A stretch of DNA of 64,000 nt from positions 434,001 through 498,000 of the forward strand of contig NZ_JBGOSH010000003.1 in the NCBI RefSeq assembly GCF_041537925.1, read 5' to 3'. Position numbers and translations under genes: made by a program. This document shows, piece by piece, positions 1 through 8,005 of this stretch. The DNA is from Ruegeria_C sp041537925 (GTDB lineage Bacteria > Pseudomonadota > Alphaproteobacteria > Rhodobacterales > Rhodobacteraceae). The notes beneath the pieces are model-generated. The model worked only from the letters and a program-made list of their open reading frames with translations. It was not told the origin of the DNA and made no database searches. The first letter of the stretch is position 1; every line of letters begins with the position of its first letter.

Positions 1-52
1 GCGCCGCGAGAAGTCGTAGCAAGGTCAATATGTTCGGCAGGTTCCATTTCAT
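1..52 (-). CDS. pgsA: CDP-diacylglycerol--glycerol-3-phosphate 3-phosphatidyltransferase, N-terminal fragment
   Basis: Only the first 17 codons lie in the window. They read MKWNLPNILTLLRLLAA from an ATG whose first base is at 52, which is the typical opening of PgsA: a short amphipathic start, then N-L-P-N-x-L-T-x-x-R before the first membrane segment. PgsA makes phosphatidylglycerol phosphate in the inner membrane. An AAGG element sits about 7 bases upstream of the ATG. The gene runs off the left edge and follows uvrC on the same strand after a 67-base gap, an order that is common in Rhodobacterales. The CDP-alcohol phosphotransferase motif is outside the window, so the call rests on the N-terminus and on context. 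Confidence 0.75.
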   Translation of the reverse strand, partial: MKWNLPNILTLLRLLAA

Positions 53-119
53 GACCGGACCTTATCCCGGCGTTGCGGGAACTGGAAGATGAGGTGCGAT
101 AAATCTCGCAGCCACTGAT

Positions 120-1994
120 TTAGCCTTTGTCGTGGAAGAAATCATAGACTTTTTGCGCGAGCCCGGCCGAGATGCCCTCGACCGCCTTGAGATCGGCCAG
201 ATTGGCGCGGCTGACGGCCTTGGCGCTGCCAAAATGCGCCAGCAGAGCCCGTTTGCGCGCCGCACCCACTCCGGCAATCTCATCAAGCGGCGTGGCGCCC
301 ACTGCCTTGGCGCGCTTGGCCCGGTGGGTGCCGATGGCGAACCGATGCGCCTCATCCCTGAGACGCTGCACGAAATACAGCACGGGATCGTTGCGTTTCA
401 GCGCAAAGACGGGTTGGCCGGTGCGGTAGAATTCCTCTTTGCCGTGGTCGCGGTCGACGCCCTTTGCGACGCCCACCATGGCAATGTCATCGACACCATG
501 TGCGGTCATGATCTCCTGCACGGCGCTGACCTGACCGGCCCCGCCATCGATCAGCAGCAAGTCGGGCCAAAGCGCCATTTCGCGATCGGGATCCTCTTTC
601 AGCAGGCGGGCGAAACGACGATTCAGAACCTCTTTCATCATGCCGAAATCATCGCCCGGGGTCAGGTCATTGCCGCGAATGTTGAACTTGCGATAGGCGT
701 TTTTCATGAACCCCTCGGGCCCGGCCACGATCATTGCGCCGACCGCGTTGGTGCCCTGGATATGCGAGTTGTCATAGACCTCGATCCGTTCGGGCGGCGC
801 ATCCAGATCAAACGCCTCGGCCAGCCCGCGCAACAGCTTGGCCTGGGTGGCGCTTTCCGACATGCGACGGCCCAGCGACTCGCGCGCATTGCGCAGAGCA
901 CCCGACACCAGTTCGGCCTTCTCTCCGCGCTGCGGCACCAGTATCTCGACTTTGCGCCCGGCTTTCTCGGTCAACGCTTCGGTCATGAGATCAGCGTTTT
1001 CGATCGCATCGGACAGGATCAACTGACGCGGCGGTTCCTTGTTATCATAGAACTGGCCCAGAAACGCCTCCATCACCTCGGCCGCTGAGACATCTGCGCC
1101 AACGCGGGGATAGAAATCGCGATTGCCCCAGTTCTGATTGGCCCGGATGAAAAACACCTGCACGCAGGCCTGACCACTATCCATGTGCAGCGCGATCACA
1201 TCCGCCTCGCTCACACCGCGAGGGTTGATGCCCTGGCTGGTCTGCACGCTGGTCAGCGCCTTGATCCGGTCGCGGAGGCCCGCGGCGCGTTCGAACTCCA
1301 TCGCGTCCGAGGCCAGTTGCATCTGTTCGGCCAGTTCCTCCTGCACTCGGGTGGATCGCCCGGACAGGAACCGTTCGGCGTCCTTTACGCGCGCGGCGTA
1401 ATCCGGTTCCGAGATCAGCCCGACGCAGGGACCGGAACAACGCTTGATCTGATACAGCAGGCAGGGCCGCGTCCGGCTGTCGAACATGGAATCCGAGCAG
1501 TTGCGCAGTTGAAACGCCTTTTGCAACTGGTTCAGCGTCCGGTTTACGGCACCCGCGCTGGCGAATGGGCCAAAATAGGTGCCTTTTTCCTTCTTCGCAC
1601 CGCGATGCTTCTTGATCTGCGCAAAGCCATGCTGCTTCGAGACAAGAATGTTGGGAAAGCTCTTATCGTCGCGCAGCAGCACGTTGTATTTCGGTTTGAG
1701 CTGCTTGATGAGGTTCTGTTCCAGCAACAGCGCCTCGGTTTCGGTGCGCGTGGTCAGGAACATCATCGAGGCGGTCTCGCCGATCATCCGCTCGATCCGC
1801 GGAGAGTGGCCAGGGCGGGAATAGTTTGACACCCGCGCCCGCAGATTGCGCGCCTTTCCCACGTAAAGAACCCGCGCCTGCGCATCCAGCATCCGGTACA
1901 CGCCGGGCGAGCTGTCCAGCGTTTTCAGATAGGCCTGAATGCAGGCATAGCCCACGGGCGCGGGATCGGTGATTCTGTCGGGCACTTCATTCAT
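120..1994 (-). CDS. uvrC: UvrABC system protein C, excinuclease subunit
   Basis: This is a full-length UvrC of 624 residues, the nuclease subunit that makes both incisions in nucleotide excision repair after UvrAB find the lesion. The N-terminal GIY-YIG domain spans about residues 25-105 (SPGVYRM...VLYVGKA). A UVR domain that binds UvrB lies near 215-245. The RNase H-like C-terminal nuclease includes YDNSHIQG and LLIDGGAGQ, and tandem helix-hairpin-helix motifs lie near 560-620 (LDEIAGVGAARKRALL). The ATG at 1994 is the first good start. Upstream is an AT-rich gap with a DnaA-box match. I see no clear alphaproteobacterial LexA box (GTTC-N7-GTTC) there, so SOS control is not shown by the sequence. 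Confidence 0.97.
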   Translation of the reverse strand: MNEVPDRITDPAPVGYACIQAYLKTLDSSPGVYRMLDAQARVLYVGKARNLRARVSNYSRPGHSPRIERMIGETASMMFLTTRTETEALLLEQNLIKQLKPKYNVLLRDDKSFPNILVSKQHGFAQIKKHRGAKKEKGTYFGPFASAGAVNRTLNQLQKAFQLRNCSDSMFDSRTRPCLLYQIKRCSGPCVGLISEPDYAARVKDAERFLSGRSTRVQEELAEQMQLASDAMEFERAAGLRDRIKALTSVQTSQGINPRGVSEADVIALHMDSGQACVQVFFIRANQNWGNRDFYPRVGADVSAAEVMEAFLGQFYDNKEPPRQLILSDAIENADLMTEALTEKAGRKVEILVPQRGEKAELVSGALRNARESLGRRMSESATQAKLLRGLAEAFDLDAPPERIEVYDNSHIQGTNAVGAMIVAGPEGFMKNAYRKFNIRGNDLTPGDDFGMMKEVLNRRFARLLKEDPDREMALWPDLLLIDGGAGQVSAVQEIMTAHGVDDIAMVGVAKGVDRDHGKEEFYRTGQPVFALKRNDPVLYFVQRLRDEAHRFAIGTHRAKRAKAVGATPLDEIAGVGAARKRALLAHFGSAKAVSRANLADLKAVEGISAGLAQKVYDFFHDKG

Positions 1995-2071
1995 GGCCCA
2001 CAGATATGATTCTGGGCGGGGGGCTGCAATCTTGCGAGGGTCAGTTCAAGGGAAAACAAATCCACGGCTTC

Positions 2072-2080
2072 TGTGGATAA
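2072..2080 (-). promoter_or_regulatory. DnaA-box match
   Basis: The plus strand reads TGTGGATAA, the exact complement of the consensus DnaA box TTATCCACA. A weaker relative (AAATCCACG) begins about 10 bases to the left. A single exact 9-mer can occur by chance, and no cluster of further boxes is visible. It may mark DnaA control of uvrC or may be fortuitous. Confidence 0.3.
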
Positions 2081-2252
2081 CCATGCGTATATCTTCCCGC
2101 CAACCACAGAAATTCGTTGAAAACAGGGGGCTTCGTTGATTTGCACAAAAATTAGGCGCTAACATAACACATTGTTTTCAAAGTGAATATTTTTTGATAC
2201 GTAGCAAGTGTATGAAAATAAAGACATTTTTGTAACGATTAAGTAACAGAAA

Positions 2253-2281
2253 TGCGAGCGGTGCAAAACTTGCATCGCGCA
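2253..2281 (-). terminator. Possible terminator after the FolM-like gene
   Basis: Just 3 bases past the reductase stop codon, TGCG-AG-CGGTGCAA pairs with TTGCATCG-CGCA through one two-base bulge and one wobble pair around an AAC loop. On the minus strand the hairpin is followed by ATTTCTGTT, a weak U-rich tail. Position and structure suit a factor-independent terminator, but the tail is poor. Confidence 0.4.
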
Positions 2282-2284
2282 GGC

Positions 2285-3064
2285 TTATTCAACGCCCAGA
2301 ACATCTGGCGTTTTCCAACCAAGATGCTGGCCGCCATCGACGCAGATCAGCTGCCCGGTGACCGCGTGCGCGTCCAGCAAATACCCCAGCGCGGCGGTAA
2401 TATCCGACGGGTTCGATCCCCGCCCCGAGATCGTGTTGGCGCGTTGCGCGGCGAAATGCGCCTCGGATTGCCGGTGTCCGCGCAGGGTCGGACCCGGCCC
2501 GATAGCGTTCACGCGGATGGCGGGGGCCAGCGCCTGCGCCGCCGTCTGGGTCAGGGTCCACAGTCCGGATTTCGCGATCGTATAGGTCATGAATTCGGGC
2601 GTCAGCTTGCGCACCCGCATGTCGATCATGTTGACGATCAGCCCGGTGGCCTGGGGTTCGTCATTTTCGTCAGTCCGGATCGCAAAACCCTGGTTCGCCA
2701 TGGCCTGCGTCAGCACGAAGGGTGCGCGCAGGTTGCTTTCCAGATGCCGGTCCCAACCGTGCCGGGTCGCTGAGTGGATATTGTCGTATTCAAAGACCGA
2801 GGCGTTGTTCACCAGACAGGTGACCGGCCCGCCCAGCTCCTGCGCCGCGCGCGGCAACAGCGCCTCGACCTCGGCCTCGTTCACCAAGTCCGCTTTCAGC
2901 ACGACCGCTGAGCGTCCCTGCGCCCTGATGGACTCCGCCGTGTCATTTGCGGGGGTTTCCGAGGTCGCGTAATGCACTGCCACATCAAAGCCGCGCTGCG
3001 CCAGATAGAGCGCCATCTCGCGGCCAAGCCGAATACCTGCACCTGTGACCAATGCACGGGCCAT
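2285..3064 (-). CDS. SDR family oxidoreductase, FolM/pteridine-reductase-like
   Basis: A 259-residue short-chain dehydrogenase. The cofactor loop is TGAGIRLGR, the T-G-x3-R-x-G form typical of pteridine reductases and FolM rather than the usual TGxxxGxG. NNAS and the catalytic YTIAKSG (Tyr and Lys) are present, and the C-terminus has VDGGQHLGW. Members reduce pterins or dihydrofolate with NADPH in the cytosol. The exact substrate is not certain here. I chose the ATG at 3064 because GGGGAG lies 7 bases upstream; a TTG six bases earlier is too close to that site. It is the last gene of a minus-strand run behind the Ca2+/Na+ antiporter, with a 22-base gap. Confidence 0.85.
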   Translation of the reverse strand: MARALVTGAGIRLGREMALYLAQRGFDVAVHYATSETPANDTAESIRAQGRSAVVLKADLVNEAEVEALLPRAAQELGGPVTCLVNNASVFEYDNIHSATRHGWDRHLESNLRAPFVLTQAMANQGFAIRTDENDEPQATGLIVNMIDMRVRKLTPEFMTYTIAKSGLWTLTQTAAQALAPAIRVNAIGPGPTLRGHRQSEAHFAAQRANTISGRGSNPSDITAALGYLLDAHAVTGQLICVDGGQHLGWKTPDVLGVE

Positions 3065-3086
3065 GCCCAAACTCCCCCGCTGCGGG

Positions 3087-4037
3087 TTACAGCAAAACGC
3101 TCACGATATATACGACGTAGAGGGTGGTAAGGATCACCCCCCAAATCCGGGTGATGTCCTTTTTCCCGAACACAAACGGGAACAGCAGCACCGACGCACC
3201 CAGCATGACCCAGAGGTCGAACTCCAAAAACTCGGGATCGACCGGAATCGGACCGAACCATGTGGCAATGCCGATGATGGCCAGCAGGTTGAACATGTTC
3301 GACCCGATCACATTGCCCAGCGCCACATCCGCCTGACGGCGCAGCGCCGCCATGACCGTAGTCGCAAGCTCTGGCAAAGAGGTCCCGATCGCCACCAGTG
3401 TCAGGCCGATCACGGTTTCGCTGACATGATAGGTGCGGGCGATCACGGTGGCGCTTTCCACCAGCAGATGCGCGCCCATCGGAAGGCCGATGATGCCCAA
3501 TAGCAGATAGAGGCCAATGCGCCAGAACGGCATATCGGGATCGGCCTCTTCCAGATCCTCCACCTCATCCGCGGCACCGCAGGCCCTGCGATGCGCCTTA
3601 GCATCGCGGAACGCATCTGCCAGCACCAGCGCCAGTACGGCCAGCAGGATCGCGCCGCTCCAGAAGGTGAACTCGCCCAGAAAGGCCAGCCCAATGAACA
3701 GCACCGAAGATACCAGCATGAAAACATAGGTTTTGCGACTGTTGCACTCGCTGGTGTGCAGGGTGGCCAGCAGCGCGGGCAGGCCCAGCACCAGCAGGAT
3801 ATTGGCGGTGTTCGAACCGACGACGTTGCCCAGCGCGATGCCCGGGGCGTTCTCTTCAACAGCCTTGATCGCGATCAGCAATTCAGGCGCCGACGTTCCG
3901 AAGGCAACGATGGTCAGGCTGACGATCAGGGCGGGCACGCCCAGACGCAGGCTCAGGTTGACCGCGCCACGGACCAGCACGTCACCCGCCAGCAGCAGGA
4001 TGATCAGACCGAGGCTGGAAAGCAGCCACGCTGTCAT
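3087..4037 (-). CDS. Calcium/sodium antiporter (CaCA family, YrbG-like)
   Basis: A 316-residue inner-membrane protein with about ten hydrophobic segments and the two inverted alpha-repeats of the CaCA superfamily. Repeat 1 has GTSAPELL near residue 47 followed by GNVVGSN. Repeat 2 has GTSLPELA followed by GNVIGSN. The acidic residues in these motifs bind Ca2+ or Na+ in known exchangers. A charged cytosolic loop (DEVEDLEEADPD) lies between the halves. The ATG at 4037 overlaps the stop of the small zinc-ribbon gene as ATGA, so the two are translationally coupled. Ion specificity cannot be read from the sequence. Confidence 0.92.
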   Translation of the reverse strand: MTAWLLSSLGLIILLLAGDVLVRGAVNLSLRLGVPALIVSLTIVAFGTSAPELLIAIKAVEENAPGIALGNVVGSNTANILLVLGLPALLATLHTSECNSRKTYVFMLVSSVLFIGLAFLGEFTFWSGAILLAVLALVLADAFRDAKAHRRACGAADEVEDLEEADPDMPFWRIGLYLLLGIIGLPMGAHLLVESATVIARTYHVSETVIGLTLVAIGTSLPELATTVMAALRRQADVALGNVIGSNMFNLLAIIGIATWFGPIPVDPEFLEFDLWVMLGASVLLFPFVFGKKDITRIWGVILTTLYVVYIVSVLL

Positions 4038-4204
4038 GAACGCCCCCCCTGCCCGCAGCGGCACGGTCCCTTACCGATACGAAACCGTCCGCAGCCCGTA
4101 CACCGGGCCGAGCGCAACTTAGTCTGGCCCGGAAATCGCAATTTGCCGAACATTGCCAGAACCGCCATGCCGATTAGAAAAAGAAGGACAACTTTCAAAA
4201 TCAC
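4034..4204 (-). CDS. Small membrane protein with a zinc-ribbon-like tail
   Basis: A 56-residue ORF squeezed between the S49 protease and the antiporter. The GTG start at 4204 lies one base after the protease stop (TGACGTG). Its TGA overlaps the antiporter ATG as ATGA, and this double coupling is strong evidence that it is translated. Residues 2-19 are hydrophobic (ILKVVLLFLIGMAVLAMF), giving one membrane segment. The C-terminal half is basic and has two Cys pairs, CTGC and CRC, as in small zinc ribbons. I do not know a function. It may be an accessory subunit or an assembly factor for one of its neighbours. Confidence 0.7.
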   Translation of the reverse strand: MILKVVLLFLIGMAVLAMFGKLRFPGQTKLRSARCTGCGRFRIGKGPCRCGQGGRS

Positions 4205-4205
4205 G

Positions 4206-5003
4206 TCAGAGACCAAAGCGCGCGTAGGCCGCCCGCTCCTCCAGCCCGGCGACAGCGTCCTGCGCCACCTGAGCGCCCAGGCGCAGAAGGATTGGTTTCT
4301 TGAGGCCATAGCGGCGGAACTGCACTTTTTCCCCGAACCGTTCCTGCATCTTGGGTTTGAGATGGCCGATGCCGTCGATCAGGCCCAGTTCCTGTGCGCG
4401 CCGTGCCAACCAGAATTCTCCGGTGAACAGGTTGCCATTGTCGTTCAGCTTGTCACCGCGCCGGGTCTTGATCTGATTGATGAAGGTCTGGTGCATCTCA
4501 GCCAAAAGCACCTTGAGGCGCGAGACGTCCTCTTCCTTTTCGGGCGCAAACGGATCGAGCATGGATTTCGACCGGCCCGCCGTGTGAACCCGGCGTTCGA
4601 TCCCTTGCCGCGCCAGGAAAATATGAGCGCCGAACCCGGACGAGATCACGCCGATGGACCCCACGACCGAGCTTTCATCGGCCCAGATCTCATCCGCCGC
4701 CGACGCCAGCCAGTAGCCACCCGATGCGGCGACATCCTCGACAAAGGCATAGACCGGCACGCTCAGCTCTTCGGACAGGCGACGAATGCGCGATCCGATC
4801 AGCGAGCTTTGCACCGGCGAGCCACCGGGTGAGTTGATCTGGAGCGCAACGGCAGCGGGCTTGCCACGCCGGAAGGCGCGTTCCAGCATCGGGGCCAGCG
4901 TGACGTCATTGAGAGTGCCGCGACCGCTCATCCCGATGGCCCCGGACAGGCGGACCACGGCGACAAGAGGCGGGTTATTAAGGAATGGGAGGCGCAGTTT
5001 CAT
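4206..5003 (-). CDS. S49 family serine protease (SohB/SppA-like)
   Basis: A 265-residue protein of the signal peptide peptidase A clan, which cleaves membrane-embedded or leftover signal peptides using a Ser-Lys dyad. NSPGGS is at about residue 58. The nucleophile is Ser94 in AASGGYW, and the general base is probably Lys146 in GRSKS. The 52-residue spacing equals that of known short SppA enzymes. There is no clear N-terminal membrane anchor from the chosen ATG at 5003. An upstream extension exists in frame but looks non-coding. The upstream ABC-2 permease gene ends 107 bases before it, and the small zinc-ribbon ORF follows directly. Confidence 0.9.
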   Translation of the reverse strand: MKLRLPFLNNPPLVAVVRLSGAIGMSGRGTLNDVTLAPMLERAFRRGKPAAVALQINSPGGSPVQSSLIGSRIRRLSEELSVPVYAFVEDVAASGGYWLASAADEIWADESSVVGSIGVISSGFGAHIFLARQGIERRVHTAGRSKSMLDPFAPEKEEDVSRLKVLLAEMHQTFINQIKTRRGDKLNDNGNLFTGEFWLARRAQELGLIDGIGHLKPKMQERFGEKVQFRRYGLKKPILLRLGAQVAQDAVAGLEERAAYARFGL

Positions 5004-5110
5004 GAATGCCCATGTAGATTGCCGTTTCGTCGCAGACAAGGTACGCAGCCGCAGTATTGGCGTGCTTGGGCGCGTTTCAACGGCCGGGCGGACATATTTG
5101 CAACGTGCTC

Positions 5111-5872
5111 CTAGTTGCGGATGCGCCAGCCAGTCTTGAATATCCACCAGATGATGGCAAGGCAAATGCCGGTAAAGGCAGCAATTGCCAGCAGGCTAAA
5201 AAAGATCGGCACATCGGCCAGACCGTAGAAAGACCACCGGAATCCGGACACCAGATAGACCACCGGATTGAACAGGGTGATGGTCTGCCAGACCGGCGGC
5301 AGCATGGTGATCGAATAGAATGTGCCACCCAGAAAGATCAGCGGTGTAATCACCAGTTGCGGGATCAGTGACATCTGCTCGAAATTACTGGCCCAGATGC
5401 CGACGATGAACCCCAGCAACGAAAAGCTGAGGCAGGTCAGGATCAGAAAGGCCGCCATGGCAATCGGGTGTTCGATCCGCATATCGACAAAGAACGTGGC
5501 GGTCCCCAATATCACCAGCCCCACGAAAAGCGCCTTGGTCGCGGCGGCGCCAACATAGCCGATAACCACTTCGAGAAAATTGATGGGCGCGGACAGAAGC
5601 TCGTAGATTGTACCGAGGAATTTCGGGAAATAGATCCCAAACGAGGCGTTCGAAATCGACAGCGTCACCACCGACAGCATCACCAGCCCCGGCACGATGA
5701 ACGCACCATAGGACACGCCCTCGATCGTCTCGATCCGGCTGCCGATGGCAGTTCCGAAGACAATAAAATAAAGCGAGGTCGACAGGACGGGCGAGAAAAA
5801 ACTCTGCGCCAGCGTGCGGAAAAAGCGGGCCATCTCGAATCGGTAGATGGCGGCAATAGCAGCCCAGTTCAT
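5111..5872 (-). CDS. ABC-2 type exporter permease
   Basis: A 253-residue permease with six predicted membrane segments and the ABC-2 signature region near residues 200-225 (PLIFLGGTFYSITMLPPVWQ). Proteins of this type pair with one ATPase to export drugs, lipids or polysaccharides. Its ATG overlaps the stop of the ATPase gene as ATGA, so the pair forms one transporter. The substrate cannot be told. The sequence resembles the DrrB/NodJ branch in length and layout. Confidence 0.92.
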   Translation of the reverse strand: MNWAAIAAIYRFEMARFFRTLAQSFFSPVLSTSLYFIVFGTAIGSRIETIEGVSYGAFIVPGLVMLSVVTLSISNASFGIYFPKFLGTIYELLSAPINFLEVVIGYVGAAATKALFVGLVILGTATFFVDMRIEHPIAMAAFLILTCLSFSLLGFIVGIWASNFEQMSLIPQLVITPLIFLGGTFYSITMLPPVWQTITLFNPVVYLVSGFRWSFYGLADVPIFFSLLAIAAFTGICLAIIWWIFKTGWRIRN

Positions 5873-6798
5873 GCCTGCTCTCCTGACACGAGGTTGACGA
5901 AGATTTCCTCAAGGCTGCTTTGCCGTGTCTGCACGTCGCGCAGCACCAGCCCGGCCTTGGCCACGTCGTTCAGAAGCGAGGTGATGCCGGTCCGCTCACC
6001 GTGGATGTCATAGGAATAGACAAAGGACTCCCCCGCCCCGTTCAAGGTCAGGTCATAGTCCCGCAGCGCCTCGGGGATCGCATCGACGGGTTCAGTGAGC
6101 ATCACCTCGATATGTTTCTTGCCCATCTGCGCCATCAGGCTGTCCTTGTCCTCAACCAGCAGCAACTCGCCGCCATTGATGACGCCGACACGGTCAGCGA
6201 TGGCCTCGGCTTCTTCGATGTAGTGAGTGGTCAGGATGATCGTCACGCCGTTTTGCTTGAGTTCGCGCACGATCTCCCACATGTCCTTGCGCAGTTCGAC
6301 ATCCACGCCGGCGGTGGGCTCGTCTAAGAACAGGATGCGCGGGTCATGCGCCAGCGCCTTGGCGATCAGCACCCGGCGTTTCATGCCGCCCGACAGTTCT
6401 TTGACAGCATTCCGGCGTTTGTCCCACAGCGACAGTTTGCGCAGAATATCCTCGATCCGTGCATCATCGCGCCCCAGCCCGAACAGGCCGCGCGAGAGTC
6501 GCACGGTGTTGATCACTTTTTCGAAGGGTTCCAACGCGATCTCCTGCGGCACAAGGCCGATCATCCGCCGCGCCGCGCGATACTCGCTCAGGATATCATG
6601 GCCCCCGACGGTTACCTGGCCCGAGGTCGGCATGGTGATCCCGCAGATCGTCGAGATCATGGTGGTCTTGCCTGCCCCGTTCGGGCCCAGAAGGGCAAGT
6701 ATCTCGCCCTCTTCGATGTCCAGCGTGACACCTTTCAGGGCCTCGAAACCGTCCGCGTAAGATTTCCTGAGATCCTTGATCGAGAGAATTGTGCTCAT
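5869..6798 (-). CDS. ABC-2 type exporter ATP-binding protein
   Basis: A 309-residue ATPase with Walker A GPNGAGKT, Q-loop region VPQEIAL, signature ELSGGMKRR, Walker B ILFLDEPTAGVD and H-loop TTHYIEEA, all intact. The extra C-terminal 80-90 residues are usual for DrrA/NodI-type exporters. The ATG at 6798 has CAGGGGCGG upstream. A longer in-frame ORF reaches back to 6921 but lacks family similarity before this Met. It is coupled to the downstream permease by ATGA. Confidence 0.93.
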   Translation of the reverse strand: MSTILSIKDLRKSYADGFEALKGVTLDIEEGEILALLGPNGAGKTTMISTICGITMPTSGQVTVGGHDILSEYRAARRMIGLVPQEIALEPFEKVINTVRLSRGLFGLGRDDARIEDILRKLSLWDKRRNAVKELSGGMKRRVLIAKALAHDPRILFLDEPTAGVDVELRKDMWEIVRELKQNGVTIILTTHYIEEAEAIADRVGVINGGELLLVEDKDSLMAQMGKKHIEVMLTEPVDAIPEALRDYDLTLNGAGESFVYSYDIHGERTGITSLLNDVAKAGLVLRDVQTRQSSLEEIFVNLVSGEQA

Positions 6799-6899
6799 GT
6801 GCCGCCCCTGTTCCGCCGGCGATCCTATCGCGCGACGGATCGGGACGACAGGGCGCAAATGCACAAAAAACCCCACAGGAATGCGCAGATGATCCGGGA

Positions 6900-6922
6900 A
6901 TTGCGACAGATTTCGTCGCAAT
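6900..6922. promoter_or_regulatory. Inverted repeat, candidate operator
   Basis: ATTGCGAC and GTCGCAAT form perfect 8-base arms around a 7-base spacer. The site lies in the divergent region between the ABC exporter (start 6798) and the DMT transporter (start 7002), about 80 bases from the latter. The form suits a dimeric repressor site. The cognate regulator is unknown and not encoded next to it. Confidence 0.45.
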
Positions 6923-7001
6923 ACTTATGGACATGAGGCCCGGCTCTGATAGCCCTGAACCACCGGGCGCGCAAATTCATGGTGCGCCGGAGGAGCATCA
7001 C

Positions 7002-7982
7002 ATGGAGACTTTGGCCCAAAACCGGCCCGCCGCCGGGATCGCCTGCATTGTTGTCGGCATGATCTGCATCTCGATCAACGACATGATCATCAAGCAGTTG
7101 TCGGGCGACTACCCGTTGCATCAGATCGTGATGTTCCGTGCATCGATCGGGCTGATCCTCACCCTTGCGCTGGTTCAGTATGAGGGAGGCTTTTCGATCC
7201 TCAAAACCCGGCAACCGCTGCTGCATCTGTTGCGAGGCCTGCTGGTAGTGGCCTCGAACATGTGCTTCTTTATGGCGCTGGCGGTGATGCCTCTGGCCGA
7301 TGTTACAGCGCTGTTTTTCGTGGCGCCGCTTTTTATTACGCTACTGTCGATCCCGATGCTGGGTGAGAAGGTCGGGCCGCTGCGAATTGGCGCAGTTGTG
7401 GTCGGCTTCATCGGCGTGATCATCATGCAGCGACCTTGGGAAAGCGGCGACGCCCTGGTGGCCAACCGCCTTGTGCTGCTGCTGCCGCTGCTCGCAGCGC
7501 TGACCTATGCGCTGCTGCAACTGATGACGCGCAAGCTTGGCGCGACGACCAAGGCCTCGGCGCTGGCCTGTTACATGCAGGCCGTGTTTATCCTTGTCTC
7601 TCTGGGCTTTTACCTGATCGCGGGCGACGGGCGCTTTGCCGAAGGCACAGATGACCCCAGCCTGTTGTTTTTGTTCCGGGCCTGGGTCTGGCCCGGCGAG
7701 GGCGACTGGATTTTCCTGCTGGCGTTGGGCATGAATGTCGCGGTAATCGGCTACACGCTGAGCCAGGCCTACCGGCTGGCCGACGCCGCCACCCTCTCGC
7801 CCTTCGAATATGTCGGGTTGCCGATGGCGGTGTTCTGGGGCTGGCTGATTTGGTCGGAATTGCCCGATCTCGAGATCTGGATCGGCATGATCCTGATCAT
7901 GGGCGCGGGCCTGTTCGTCTTCCTGCGAGAACAACAGAAGTCACGAAGGCTTGCGCGGCGGCGCGTCAGTGTTCCACGGTAA
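7002..7982 (+). CDS. DMT superfamily (EamA) transporter
   Basis: A 326-residue membrane protein with about ten hydrophobic segments in two EamA repeats, the pattern of drug/metabolite exporters. The first repeat opens GIACIVVGMICISINDM. The second begins near residue 160 (ALTYALLQLMTRKLG). The ATG at 7002 has a strong GGAGGAG 6 bases upstream. An in-frame stretch before it is not part of the family. The CoA-transferase gene starts 23 bases after the stop and is probably cotranscribed. The substrate is unknown. Confidence 0.9.
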   Translation: METLAQNRPAAGIACIVVGMICISINDMIIKQLSGDYPLHQIVMFRASIGLILTLALVQYEGGFSILKTRQPLLHLLRGLLVVASNMCFFMALAVMPLADVTALFFVAPLFITLLSIPMLGEKVGPLRIGAVVVGFIGVIIMQRPWESGDALVANRLVLLLPLLAALTYALLQLMTRKLGATTKASALACYMQAVFILVSLGFYLIAGDGRFAEGTDDPSLLFLFRAWVWPGEGDWIFLLALGMNVAVIGYTLSQAYRLADAATLSPFEYVGLPMAVFWGWLIWSELPDLEIWIGMILIMGAGLFVFLREQQKSRRLARRRVSVPR

Positions 7983-8005
7983 GGCAAACGGGACAGGGGA
8001 CGTTA

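Larger units (their letters stand above)
1995..2284. other. AT-rich intergenic region upstream of uvrC
   Basis: This 290-base gap has no credible gene. From about 2035 to 2250 it is strikingly AT-rich compared with the GC-rich genes on either side. It must hold the uvrC promoter on the minus strand, but no single -35/-10 pair stands out. It also carries a DnaA-box match (2072-2080) and a hairpin just after the upstream reductase gene (2253-2281). Confidence 0.6.

Noticed and set aside
132..1088. A 318-codon open frame on the plus strand
   Set aside because: It is antisense to uvrC, and the product has no recognised domain.
3591..4832. A 413-codon open frame on the plus strand
   Set aside because: It crosses three minus-strand genes (antiporter, zinc-ribbon ORF and S49 protease) and reads as a low-complexity Arg/Gln/His string.
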